From Colwellia echini (lineage in GTDB: Bacteria; Pseudomonadota; Gammaproteobacteria; Enterobacterales; Alteromonadaceae), in NCBI RefSeq assembly GCF_002843355.2, contig NZ_PJAI02000002.1, positions 124,001 through 188,000 of the forward strand: DNA of 64,000 nucleotides, read 5' to 3'. A program made the translations under genes and the position numbers. Positions within the stretch are counted from its first letter, which is position 1, and every line of letters starts with the position of its first letter. Shown in pieces: positions 40,701-48,733 of the stretch. The notes beneath the pieces are model-generated. The model ran no database searches. It was not told the DNA's origin and saw only the letters and a program-made list of their open reading frames with translations.

Positions 40701-40942
40701 TGCTCAACATCAGGTAAAGCATACATCACGGCTTCAATAGGATAGGTAATAAGCTGTTCAACTTCTTCAGCTGCCAATCCAGGTGCTTCAGTGTTCACCG
40801 CAACCTGAACGTTAGTTACGTCAGGGAAAGCATCCAAGTTGAGCTTTGGAATAACCAAAATTGCGGCTGCTACAGAAGCAAAAAGTGCAATTAATATTAG
40901 AAGCCTGTTGTTTACTGACCAATCTATTATTTTATTAAACAT
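37742..40942 (-). CDS. czcA: heavy-metal efflux RND pump, CzcA/CusA type
   Basis: Inner-membrane RND transporter exporting divalent metals (Zn, Co, Cd) or Cu/Ag from the periplasm. Starts with the typical WSVNNRLLILIALF helix; large periplasmic domains after helices 1 and 7; helix 4 motif GGIAVGIGMLVDGSVVMVEN. The Met residues that bind Cu(I) in CusA were not found at the expected place (LRATLAPSSS), which favours divalent metals (inference). 1066 residues, full. Directly follows czcB (11-bp gap). A 9-bp CCCACATTA/TAATGTGGG stem (37689-37717) lies after the gene. Confidence 0.94.
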   Translation of the reverse strand: MFNKIIDWSVNNRLLILIALFASVAAAILVIPKLNLDAFPDVTNVQVAVNTEAPGLAAEEVEQLITYPIEAVMYALPDVEQVRSISKTGLSGVTVVFKEGTDIYFARQLVFERLQAAKELIPDGVGTPNMGPNTSGLGQVFQYLLISDKAAGFDAMALRSLNDWIVKLLIMPVDGVTDVLSFGGNVRQYQVNIDPSKLLAYQLTQENIVAALESNNANVGGWYMNRGQEQLVIRGTGWFESGMAGIENIKQVPVKTIDGTVVTISDVAKVELGSEIRQGAVTMTRKAPNGEIEALGEVVSGIVLKRMGSNTKATIDGINARIPLINQALPQGVRFEPFYDQADLIEKAVSTVVDALLLAFVFIAIVLALFLMNLRATLLVLISIPISIGIALMIMAWWGISANLMSLGGIAVGIGMLVDGSVVMVENMFKHLNHPEDAHAESVKRRVPNSDTDPFDVEHDDHGIELRLKQAGKEVARPVFFAASIILVVFTPLFSFEGVEAKLFQPMAISIILAVVSAIVVALFIVPALATYLFKSGVKEKESFVLKPLDKLYRKALAFSLKRTKLIISAALALVVLAFSLLPFIGTEFVPELEEGTINLRATLAPSSSLDTALTVAPILETKLMAFPEVTYALSRIGRPDIGGDPEPVNNIEIYIGLKPVSEWTSANNRYELQAQMERSLEEFPGLLLNFSQPIATRVDELLSGVKAQLAIKLFGPELDVLASKGQEIESVIKEIEGARDVALEQIAGEAQLVIKPNRHELSRFGLSVSNVMEIVRDGIGGVEAGQIIKGNERYDIYVRIEEEYRKSKEAIADIRLQSPTGAWVRLGDVASVSFESGPPQVRRDDVQRRVVIQANVQNRDMGSVVADIRKVIAEKVDLPSGYSVAIGGQFESQQRAQNRLAIVVPLSLALIALLLYFAFGSVGQAMLILVNVPLAVIGGVFSLYISNQYLSVPSSVGFITLFGVAVLNGVVMVESINQRIRDGLDTSKAIFDGATSRLRPVLMTAITSALGLIPMLMSNGVGAEIQRPLASVIVGGLVTATLLTLFVLPALYEFFSRKKIEELNC

Positions 40943-40953
40943 GAATTAGCATC

Positions 40954-42210
40954 CTAGTGGTTATGCGGATCAAATCCGCCTTTGGCAATTTCAGATGCAA
41001 CAAAAAACGCACCTTGGATGACAACGCGCGTACCACTTTCAAGACCGATGACTTCCCTGAAACCACCTAAAGCTCTCCCTAACTCAACTTCAACCGCTTG
41101 GAGTTCGCCTGGATGACCTTCTACAAATACAGTCCAATCACCATCAGCACTGCGAATTAGAGCTTCTTCCGGAACTGCCATAACTTTTTCTGAGCTGGTG
41201 AACTGAAAGTAAACCTTAACGAACATGCCTGAATGAAGCTGATCTTCAGGGTTTTCTACAGATAGTCTGATAACCCTTGTGCGTGTTTTCGGGTCGATTG
41301 TATGAGCTTCTTGAATGACTTTAGCTTCATAATTATTATCTTCTAATTTTATTATCGCAGGGGAGTTCACTGACAGTTCTATCTTTTTATTAGGTGATAC
41401 TTGCGCTTCAACCCAAAGTTGTTTTTCATCAGCTAATAGCATAATGGTATCTCCAGCAGCCACTCGTTGCCCTTGGATGAAGTCATCTTGTAACACGACA
41501 CCTTCACGTTGAGCAGTTAAGGTGTATTGTCCAAATGCATTAATGTCTTTGTTAGAAATACCTTGAATGGCTTCTGCAGTTAACCCTAAAGCGATGAGTT
41601 TGCCGTAGTTTGCACTGTACGTGGTTTCTGCTTGTAAAAGACTACTTTCACTAACCGTTTTATTACCTAGCTTCTTTATTCGTTGCCACTCGGTTGAAGC
41701 AATTAAATAGTCAGCCTGTGCTTGGGCTACAGCTTCACTGAACAAAGTGACCAGTTTTTTCCCTTTTTTTACATGATCCCCTAAAGCAGCATGACGACGA
41801 ATTACGACTGATTCAGTGCGAGGTGATACCACGTAACTTTTATAGCCATTTGCTTTTATTTCGCCAGGGGCATATACGGTACTAAATTGATATTCAGGTT
41901 TAATACTTTCGACTTTGATATTAGCAAGTGACATTTTCTTAGCATTCAGTGTTATACCTTCCTCGTGCTCATCCTCTTCAGCTCCTTTACTTTCATCTTC
42001 ATGATCGTGGTTGTCATGTCCCACGTCAACATGGCTATCTGGTTCCTTATTAGTTTCTTTTACATGTTCATCTCTATGCTCAGTGTGCTTATTTGGTTCG
42101 TGGCTAATATGCGATGAAACAGGACTATTTTTGCCATAAGAAGTAACAGAAAAACTAACAGCTATGAGTAAACACAGGCCTACACCTGCATTTTGAATAT
42201 ATATATACAT
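40954..42210 (-). CDS. czcB: periplasmic adaptor of metal efflux, CzcB type
   Basis: Membrane-fusion protein linking the RND pump to the outer membrane. N-terminal signal peptide (VGLCLLIAVSFSVTSYG), a His/Asp/Glu-rich stretch (residues about 35-85, HDNHDHEDESKG) that could bind metal, then a barrel-sandwich hybrid (RHAALGDHVKKGKKLVTLF), helical hairpin, and beta-barrel domains. 418 residues. No CzcC-type outer membrane factor lies in this cluster. Confidence 0.93.
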   Translation of the reverse strand: MYIYIQNAGVGLCLLIAVSFSVTSYGKNSPVSSHISHEPNKHTEHRDEHVKETNKEPDSHVDVGHDNHDHEDESKGAEEDEHEEGITLNAKKMSLANIKVESIKPEYQFSTVYAPGEIKANGYKSYVVSPRTESVVIRRHAALGDHVKKGKKLVTLFSEAVAQAQADYLIASTEWQRIKKLGNKTVSESSLLQAETTYSANYGKLIALGLTAEAIQGISNKDINAFGQYTLTAQREGVVLQDDFIQGQRVAAGDTIMLLADEKQLWVEAQVSPNKKIELSVNSPAIIKLEDNNYEAKVIQEAHTIDPKTRTRVIRLSVENPEDQLHSGMFVKVYFQFTSSEKVMAVPEEALIRSADGDWTVFVEGHPGELQAVEVELGRALGGFREVIGLESGTRVVIQGAFFVASEIAKGGFDPHNH

Positions 42211-42293
42211 AATGTTTCTTAATTATTTAATTTATAAAATACGAACCATTTATCCTTTTCGGAGGATATACAGTTCAGTAAAAATCAATCTAA

Positions 42294-42644
42294 TTAAGCA
42301 ATGGGGGGACGAAATATCGCTTCAAGAAAGCTATTCGTTTCTTCAACTTGGTATGGGGTTTTATTAATAACTTTTAATTTATCAAAGCTGTTTGAATCAT
42401 TAACTAGGATTGTAGATAAGTGGCTTCCGCTACAGTGCCCGCAATGATGACAATCTTTTTCATTATGCGGTTCACCAGTGGCATTATCATTTGAATGGCT
42501 TCGATCATTGGCATGATCGTGTTGAGTTTGCAGATGCTCTATATCTATTTGATGACTCTCAGAAGTTGCGGATGCTACAGCAGTTAATGATTGTATAACA
42601 ATCGAAATAACTAATATTATCCTTAAAGCAACAGTCGAATTCAA
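42294..42644 (-). CDS. small His/Cys-rich periplasmic protein (CzcI-like)
   Basis: 116 residues with a signal peptide (IILVISIVIQSLTAVASA), a His-rich middle (HLQTQHDHANDRSHSNDN) and a DCHHCGHCSGSH metal-binding motif, ending FRPPIA. Such proteins precede czcB or czcC genes in other gammaproteobacteria (DUF2946/CzcI group) and are thought to sense or buffer metal. Probably the first gene of the minus-strand czcI-czcB-czcA operon. Confidence 0.65.
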   Translation of the reverse strand: MNSTVALRIILVISIVIQSLTAVASATSESHQIDIEHLQTQHDHANDRSHSNDNATGEPHNEKDCHHCGHCSGSHLSTILVNDSNSFDKLKVINKTPYQVEETNSFLEAIFRPPIA

Positions 42645-42699
42645 AATAGATACCTACAAAATGTGAATAATGAGTGTAACACTGCGTTACACGTTTTGA

Positions 42700-42914
42700 C
42701 TAGTCATGAACACGTTCATCACGACAAGTCTCTTTGGGGAACTCAAACTCAATAGTTGTATGAGACAAGTGATAGGGAAAAAGTTCCTCGTTCAATCGTT
42801 CTTTAAGGCGTATTAACTCATCACCCCCAATATTGTTCGTTAACTCTACATGAGCCGTTAATACATGACTTTCACCATCTAACGACCAAAAGTGCATATG
42901 ATGTACACCATTAA
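42700..42914 (-). pseudogene. C-terminal fragment of a CDF cation transporter (interrupted by Tn3 element)
   Basis: Encodes NGVHHMHFWSLDGESHVLT... to the end, which is the cytoplasmic C-terminal domain of CzcD/ZitB-type transporters. It is the tail of the gene whose front is at 50064-50753. The listed ATG-like start in the transposon end is not the gene's own. Without its membrane part it cannot transport. Confidence 0.92.
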
Positions 42915-42952
42915 GGGGTTTTGTGCCCATCCCCTCGAAATGAACCTTAAGG
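42915..42952 (+). repeat. left terminal inverted repeat of the Tn3-family element
   Basis: 38 bp, GGGG at the outer end and TTAAGG at the inner end; pairs with 50027-50063 over 37 bp without mismatch. The ATTAA at 42910-42914 precedes it. Confidence 0.95.
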
Positions 42953-43008
42953 TTATTTATTGGCCATTCATAAGTTATGATGGTGTAAAATAACTATAAA
43001 GGTCAATT

Positions 43009-46000
43009 ATCATCACTAACCCAACCACTAAACGTATTCAAATTCTTACATCGTCTGAAATAAACGAACTTTACGCTCTTCCTAACTTTAATCATACAGA
43101 CAGAGAAGACTATTTTTCATTGGATAGTGAAACCCAAAAACTGGTTAATGAGCTAAGACGATTAGAAACCAGAGTATATTTTATTCTGCTATTAGGCTAC
43201 TTTAGATCGCGGCCTATCATTTTTAATTTTTCATTTGAAGACGTTGTTGTTGATCTTGATTATGTCAGAACTAAATATTTTAATGGTAAATATATGATGT
43301 TGACTGACTTACCTCGAACAACAAAAACAAAGTTGTTCAAAAAGTTACTTAACTATACTGGCTTTTCAAATTATCATAGTAAAGTAGATAAAAAACTACT
43401 TCTTAAAAGACTTAATGATGTCGTAAAAATAAACTTAGAGCCTAGGTATGTTTTCGATGAGTGTATTGCTTATTTTGGTCAAAACAGAATAGCGCTTACA
43501 GGTTATACAACACTACAAGACACTATCTCAACCGTTTTATCAAATGAACGAAGCCGTATTGAGCATATTCTCACTGAAAATTTAACTCATTCCACAAAAG
43601 CAATATTACTTAAATTACTTGAATCAAATAGTACCTTTACTGACCTAGCCAAATTGAAAAGAATGGCTAAAGATTTTTCGGCTAGTCAAATAGCACAAGA
43701 GTTGAAGACACATAAAACTATACGTTTACTTTACCCTGAAATTAAAGTGCTTATTGCTGAACTCAAATTATCCCCCAAAAACCTTGAATACTACGCGTCA
43801 TTAGTTAAACACAAGACAGTTTATAAACTCAGAAGACATGCAGACAGCCAAACTATTTTATACCTCGTTTGCTATTTGTTTTTCAGGTACCGAGAAACTA
43901 ACGATAACCTTGTAGCCGCTTTTATTTACTCCGTGAGAAAGCTCTCTGAATCAGCTAAAGGTTATGCTAAACAACGTATCGTTGAAGATGTAAATATTGT
44001 TAGAACTAAATTAAAATTTGCGGGTAGTTTATTAAAGTATTTCATCGATACCGATATGGATGATAATTTAAGCTTTGGAGATGTCCGTAAAAAAGCTTTT
44101 GAGCTTATTCCAGCCAATAGCATTAAACTGTTAAGTGATCATTTAGATAATAACGACTTTGATGGCCGTCAGTACGAATGGCAATTCATCGATAAACAAT
44201 CCAGTAAAATTAAAAAGCTTATCCGATCACTTTTTATGTCTATTGATATTGAATTCATTCATCTTAAAGACGAATTGCGTGAACAATACATCAAGGCTCA
44301 CGAAGAATTAACCGCATTCAAAACAATAAAAACAATTAATCTCGATGTGGTATCTAAAAGTGAACGTGAATATATTGAAGGTGATAATACCAAGTTAATT
44401 GCTAATCGCTTTGAGTATTTCCTTTACCGTAAAGCCGAGCAGCTATTTCATAGCAATAACTTAACAGTTAGAGAAAGCGTTAATAATCGTAGTTTAACGT
44501 CAGATTTAATTCAACCTAAAGAATGGAAGCACAAGGCTGAAATCATTGAAAATACTGGCCTTGATAAGTTAATTACGCCCATTAATCAAACGCTAGCCGA
44601 TAAGAGCCAACAATTAGAAATTAAGCTGAAGAAAGCAAGTGAACATATTTTTAGTGGCGATAATAAGTACGTTGAGTTTATTCCTGGTAAGGCCGAACTT
44701 AAGTGGTCAATTCCTAACAGCCGTTGGCAACAAACCATTGAAAATCCGCTTTATAATCAAATTCAACATATGGGTATTGTTGAACTAATGCTATTTGTCG
44801 ATCAAAAAACAGGTTACTTAAATTCGTTTACCCATATATCAGCAACAAAAGAAAAATCACCGGTAGATAAAGAAGATCTCATTGCTTGTATTTTGGCAAA
44901 CGGCACGAATTACGGCTTATATAAAATGGCTAATATCTCCGACCGTTCAATGGGGAAATTACGCAGTGTAGACGATAGTTATATTCGATATGAAACGCTG
45001 ACTCAGTCGAATGATAATATTTCTAATGCTATAGCCACATTGCCAATATTTGCTTATTACCATGTTGATGATAACCAATTTTTTTCAAGTATTGATGGTC
45101 AAAAGTTTGAGTGCCGCATTAATACGTTTAAAGCGCGTTATTCATCTAAATACTTTTCAAAAGGCAAAGGGGTTTCTGCACTCACATTGGTTTCAAACCA
45201 TGTGCCAGTGAGTACGCAAGTGATTGGTGCTAATGAGTACGAAGGTCACTTTGCTTTCGATTTGCTTTACAATAATTCATCAGACATACAGCCAAATACT
45301 TTATCGACCGATACGCATGGTACAAACAATGTAAATTTCGCCATTCTAGATTTTTTTGGTTATACGTTCGCTCCTCGATACGCAAAAATGAAAAAAGTAT
45401 TTTTTAATTTATTTGAAGTGTCTGAAGAGAACGGTGGCCGTATTCAATTGATAAAAGAAATTAACCATAAACTTATTACAGAAGAGTGGGACGAAATCCA
45501 ACATATAGTATGCTCATTAAGCCGAAAGACTACCACACAAAGCACTATCATTAGAAAGTTAAGTAACGGCAAGAGCCGTACATTGGCAGCTCTTCATGAG
45601 TACGACCGTTTAATTAAATCAATTTATGTTTTGGAGTATGTTGATAACTCAACGCTACGCCATTATGTTCAGCAAGCCTTGAACAGAGGTGAAGCATATC
45701 ATCAATTGAAACGAGCTATTACTTCGGTGAATGGTAATAAATTTCGTGGAGGCAATGACTACCAAGTATCACAATGGAATGATTGTGCTCGGCTCATTTC
45801 AAACTGCATTATTTATTATAATTCAGCACTATTATCGGCATTTTTACAAATTCAAGAAAAAAATGGTAGGCAAGACGTAGTTGATATTATTTCAAGGCTA
45901 TCACCTGTCGCTTGGCAGCATATTAATTTGAATGGGGAATATGCTTTTAATAAAGATCGTAAAGAAATTGATTTACTCGGTTTACTAAATGGCATTGAAG

Positions 46001-46020
46001 CACTTGGTAGTGCCGATTAA
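43009..46020 (+). CDS. tnpA: Tn3-family transposase TnpA
   Basis: DDE transposase for replicative transposition. The N-terminal DUF4158-like region begins TNPTTKRIQILTSSEINELY, homologous to the start of other TnpA, but the only starts upstream are ATT/ATC codons (43006, 43009, 43012) after AAAGG; the first TTG is at 43120, inside the homologous region. The catalytic part contains DQKTGYLNSF, STDTHGTNNVNF..FGYTFAPR and ISNCIIYYNSALLS. About 1000 residues, intact to the end. A rare start codon, or a mutated ATG, must be assumed. Confidence 0.92.
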   Translation: MITNPTTKRIQILTSSEINELYALPNFNHTDREDYFSLDSETQKLVNELRRLETRVYFILLLGYFRSRPIIFNFSFEDVVVDLDYVRTKYFNGKYMMLTDLPRTTKTKLFKKLLNYTGFSNYHSKVDKKLLLKRLNDVVKINLEPRYVFDECIAYFGQNRIALTGYTTLQDTISTVLSNERSRIEHILTENLTHSTKAILLKLLESNSTFTDLAKLKRMAKDFSASQIAQELKTHKTIRLLYPEIKVLIAELKLSPKNLEYYASLVKHKTVYKLRRHADSQTILYLVCYLFFRYRETNDNLVAAFIYSVRKLSESAKGYAKQRIVEDVNIVRTKLKFAGSLLKYFIDTDMDDNLSFGDVRKKAFELIPANSIKLLSDHLDNNDFDGRQYEWQFIDKQSSKIKKLIRSLFMSIDIEFIHLKDELREQYIKAHEELTAFKTIKTINLDVVSKSEREYIEGDNTKLIANRFEYFLYRKAEQLFHSNNLTVRESVNNRSLTSDLIQPKEWKHKAEIIENTGLDKLITPINQTLADKSQQLEIKLKKASEHIFSGDNKYVEFIPGKAELKWSIPNSRWQQTIENPLYNQIQHMGIVELMLFVDQKTGYLNSFTHISATKEKSPVDKEDLIACILANGTNYGLYKMANISDRSMGKLRSVDDSYIRYETLTQSNDNISNAIATLPIFAYYHVDDNQFFSSIDGQKFECRINTFKARYSSKYFSKGKGVSALTLVSNHVPVSTQVIGANEYEGHFAFDLLYNNSSDIQPNTLSTDTHGTNNVNFAILDFFGYTFAPRYAKMKKVFFNLFEVSEENGGRIQLIKEINHKLITEEWDEIQHIVCSLSRKTTTQSTIIRKLSNGKSRTLAALHEYDRLIKSIYVLEYVDNSTLRHYVQQALNRGEAYHQLKRAITSVNGNKFRGGNDYQVSQWNDCARLISNCIIYYNSALLSAFLQIQEKNGRQDVVDIISRLSPVAWQHINLNGEYAFNKDRKEIDLLGLLNGIEALGSAD

Positions 46021-46030
46021 AAAAATAATC

Positions 46031-46128
46031 TTATCAAAAAGTATACTTTATGATAACTACATTTGACTATTATCAAAACTACTCTCATAATGTTTTTCTC
46101 AAAACATCTTAAGATATACGATAAAAAA
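46031..46128. other. probable res (resolution) site
   Basis: Between tnpA and tnpR. TTATCAAAAAGTATACTTTA followed by TGATAA is a 26-bp near-perfect dyad (46031-46056) centred on TA, the shape of a resolvase crossover site I. TTATCA recurs near 46070. Accessory sites II and III would fill the rest up to the tnpR start. Confidence 0.6.
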
Positions 46129-46719
46129 ATGTCTAAAATTGGATACGCAAGAGTCAGTTCGACAGGTCAAAGTTTAGAGGTTCAACTTGATAAATTAAAT
46201 CAAGTTGGCTGCGATAAAATTTATCATGAAAAACAAAGTGGCAAAACAGCTTCACGGCCTGAGTTTCAAAAATGCATGAATTATCTTAGGGAAGGCGATG
46301 TTCTTGTGATCACTCGATTAGATCGCCTTGCGCGTTCCGTTATTCATTTATCACAAGTAGCTGAACGCTTTCAGGCTGAAAATATTGATCTAGTAGTCAT
46401 TGACCAAGCAATTGATACATCTACTCCCACTGGAAGGTTAATGTTTAACATGTTAGCAGCCATTGCCGAATTTGAAACTGATTTACGCTCTGAGCGACAA
46501 TTAGAAGGTATTGCTAAAGCGAAAGAGCTCGGTGTTAAATTTGGTCGGCCAACCAAGAGAACCGATGTAATAGATTTTGAAATTTATACTAAACGAAAAG
46601 AAGGTGTATCAATTGGTCAATTGGCAAAAAATTATGACTTGGGGTCAGCGACCATTTATAGAATATTGAATGATGTATCTGAAAAACTATCAACTGAAAT
46701 AACAACTTTGCTTGATTAG
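46129..46719 (+). CDS. tnpR: Tn3-family serine resolvase TnpR
   Basis: Resolves transposition cointegrates at res. Catalytic Ser in YARVSSTGQSL, conserved ITRLDRLARS and E-helix, C-terminal helix-turn-helix (GVSIGQLAKNYDLGSATIYRIL). Start at 46129 (MSKIGYARVS), not the longer frame from 46063, because the family begins here. 196 residues, slightly longer than Tn3 TnpR (185). Confidence 0.93.
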   Translation: MSKIGYARVSSTGQSLEVQLDKLNQVGCDKIYHEKQSGKTASRPEFQKCMNYLREGDVLVITRLDRLARSVIHLSQVAERFQAENIDLVVIDQAIDTSTPTGRLMFNMLAAIAEFETDLRSERQLEGIAKAKELGVKFGRPTKRTDVIDFEIYTKRKEGVSIGQLAKNYDLGSATIYRILNDVSEKLSTEITTLLD

Positions 46720-46890
46720 AGTACGTCTTATAATTGAATACCTGTTTACCTTCTTATTAAATCGGCAATAACTTGCCTACTTGAAATTATACAGCGCCCC
46801 TTATTTGCCGTTTTATTGACCAAAATTACTGGTGTTTCTACTTTAGGGTGTACTTCATACTTAATGCTTTAAAAATAGTAGAGAATATTT

Positions 46891-46907
46891 TTGGTATGTT
46901 ATTTGCT
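46891..46907 (+). promoter_or_regulatory. sigma54-type promoter of cargo gene A1
   Basis: TTGGTATGTTATTTGCT: GG and GC are separated by exactly 10 bases, as required for RpoN (-24/-12). The -12 TTGC is perfect, the -24 TGG-A nearly so. It precedes the A1 ATG by about 80 bp. Confidence 0.6.
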
Positions 46908-46988
46908 TTTTAAAGTATGAGTAAGTATTGATGTTCATATCTCATACAAAAATGCAGCTTTTTATTAAAAATAATTAAGGATAATAAC

Positions 46989-47513
46989 ATGATAAATTCT
47001 ATTGGTTCACAGAACTATGCTGTACAACAAGCCCGTTCTAATGTTGGTAAAGTTGAACAGACCGCCGAAAACTCTCCTAAAGTGCCTGAGAATGTTAATA
47101 GCAGTGACGCTCGAAAGGGGGCTATTTCTTTTATTGAATCAGCTACACCAGAAGAGTTAGAGGCTAGAGTTAATTCATTAATAGGCCGAATGCCATCAGC
47201 AGGCATGATTAATTTGAGAGAAATTATGAATTCTGATAATGGGGATGAAGTAGTAGGAAGAATAAATCGTTTGAGTGCTCAAATAGAACAAGAAAGTCGT
47301 AGTGTACTGAATCAAGAACAAGACTTAATCAGTCAGGGGCGAGCTGAGGGGAAAAGCAACAAAGATATTTTAATGAGTATTGTAAAATTACAAGATGAAC
47401 AATCAGATGTATATAAATTAGCAATGCACTGGGGAAATGAAGGGCTTGGTTCACCTAAAACTTATGCCAAGCTGGTTGAATTAACGCCTAGCTATGTAAA
47501 TTATTATGCTTAA
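46989..47513 (+). CDS. transposon cargo protein A1, unknown function
   Basis: 174 residues, no signal peptide. Residues 1-45 are Asn/Gln/Ser-rich and probably disordered (MINSIGSQNYAVQQARSN), the rest is helical with ATPEELEARVNSLIGRMPS and EQESRSVLNQEQDLISQGRAEG. AAGGA lies 7 bp before the ATG and a sigma54-type promoter further up. No known family recognised; the layout recalls small flagellar or secreted-effector-like proteins but this is not evidence. Convergent with B1. Gene A2 has a similar plan but little sequence identity. Confidence 0.7.
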   Translation: MINSIGSQNYAVQQARSNVGKVEQTAENSPKVPENVNSSDARKGAISFIESATPEELEARVNSLIGRMPSAGMINLREIMNSDNGDEVVGRINRLSAQIEQESRSVLNQEQDLISQGRAEGKSNKDILMSIVKLQDEQSDVYKLAMHWGNEGLGSPKTYAKLVELTPSYVNYYA

Positions 47514-47565
47514 TGATTTTCTGAATAGCTGTTTTAAGTTAAATTAAAACAGCTAGAGGATATTT

Positions 47566-48135
47566 TTATTGGTACGTTACAGCAATCGAGCCATTTTGCC
47601 CCATTAATGTGGGACTAATGGTGCCACTACCTGCGTAATAAAATGCATATCGCCAACTTCGGTTAGCCGGTATAGCAGGTATAACCGTACTTAAATTAGC
47701 TCCCGCACCAAAATTTCCACTTATATTAACACACTGACTAAGCGTGCTTTCACATAAGTAAGTTGTTAAGTTACTATTATAATTCCATATATTCCATTGC
47801 CAAGTAATGTTTTGAACTGTAGCTGAGGGAGATGTTCCAGCAGGGGCACTCATCAACGGGCCGAAATACCACTGACCTGCTGTATAAAGGCTTGGATTAT
47901 ATACCACTTTTGTCCATGCACCAGCAGCAGCAAAAGCCTCAATGCCTCCTTCTGATTTTAAAGCGTGTGGAGATTCAAGTTGATCTACAGATATAATTTC
48001 TACTGTACTAGGATCAAATTTCAACTCTACATCTTTTTGTTCTACAGCAATTGCGTTCATAGTGAAAGCACTAGTGATAACAGCTAAAGCTAATAACGTT
48101 TTATTCATTTTCATAACAAACATCCTTTTATCCAT
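47566..48135 (-). CDS. secreted FlhE-like protein B1 (transposon cargo)
   Basis: 189 residues with a signal peptide (MNKTLLALAVITSAFTMNAIA). The mature C-terminal ~120 residues align by eye with flagellar protein FlhE: GAWTKV at the start, ITWQWNIW, YLCESTLSQCVNISG (LC...CV pair) and the ending SIAVTYQ. FlhE is a periplasmic protein that guards the flagellar type III export channel against proton leak. No flagellar genes lie near. Start: ATG at 48135 has AAGGGAG upstream; an internal ATG (MKMNK) with AAAAGG is an alternative. The leader contains a hairpin covering the ribosome site. Confidence 0.7.
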   Translation of the reverse strand: MDKRMFVMKMNKTLLALAVITSAFTMNAIAVEQKDVELKFDPSTVEIISVDQLESPHALKSEGGIEAFAAAGAWTKVVYNPSLYTAGQWYFGPLMSAPAGTSPSATVQNITWQWNIWNYNSNLTTYLCESTLSQCVNISGNFGAGANLSTVIPAIPANRSWRYAFYYAGSGTISPTLMGQNGSIAVTYQ

Positions 48136-48146
48136 GTTAAATTACT

Positions 48147-48198
48147 CCCTTAGATATTTAAGGGAAAGTATCTTGAGATATGAGGTCAATATCTCAAG
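48147..48198 (-). promoter_or_regulatory. structured 5' leader of B1 with hidden ribosome site
   Basis: In the mRNA CCCTTA-AATATC-TAAGGG (48164 down to 48147) pairs the Shine-Dalgarno AAGGGAG with an upstream CCCTTA. A further stem CTTGAGATAT / ATATCTCAAG (48172-48198) lies above it. The same two stems are conserved in front of B2. Confidence 0.65.
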
Positions 48199-48334
48199 TT
48201 TTATTAAAGCAGAAAAACCTTTTCATTTAAATTATTATTTTATGATGGGGTATTGTGCATAAGTTAACAATAATTCGGTTAACACTCTGTAGACAACTGT
48301 ATTACTAGCGCACAAGGCTGCCTTGAATTTCATA

Positions 48335-48594
48335 ACCCTTTTGCGCCCATCCCCTCGAAATAGGCATTAAGGGATAAATTCCATTCTCAAAAAATGTAAT
48401 AACAATGAGTTTTTAATATTTTGAGATGGGTTGATAAGACGCGCACAGCGTATTATCACGCAATTTTTTACAAGAATATTTAAGTCTTAATAAACGGTCG
48501 TTTTATGAGATAAATTTAAGCTTGCAAGATCGCAATATTTTTCAGTAGCTTAGAGTAAGTAAGGTTAATGTCGAGGGGATGGGTACAAAACCCC
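48335..48594. mobile_element. internal 260-bp miniature with Tn3-type ends
   Basis: TTTTGCGCCCATCCCCTCGA (from 48339) resembles the left end of the transposon, and TCGAGGGGATGGGTACAAAA CCCC (up to 48594) resembles the right end. Between them there is no open frame. The four outermost left bases read ACCC rather than GGGG. It looks like a nested miniature (TIME/MITE-like) or the scar of a tandem insertion, lying between the two cargo units. Confidence 0.7.
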
Positions 48595-48668
48595 TAGTAG
48601 TTATATTTTTGAGGGCACCTTATGGTTAATGCTTTTTAAAATAGTTTAAAATATCAAGATGCATTTCG

Positions 48669-48686
48669 TTGGCATAAATACTGCAA
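48669..48686 (+). promoter_or_regulatory. sigma54-type promoter of cargo gene A2
   Basis: TTGGCATAAATACTGCA: GG and GC separated by exactly 10 bases, TTGGCA perfect for the -24 box and TGCA for the -12. It lies about 48 bp before the A2 start codon. Confidence 0.65.
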
Positions 48687-48733
48687 TGTAAATAATTATA
48701 ACATTGCTGTATAAATATTTAAAAGGATCTGAT

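Noticed and set aside
42700-42930. 76-codon ORF as an independent gene
   Set aside because: Its first codons are the Tn3 inverted repeat; the rest is the tail of the interrupted CDF transporter.
43120-43122. TTG 43120 as the TnpA start
   Set aside because: About 37 residues upstream in frame match the TnpA N-terminus, so translation should begin earlier.
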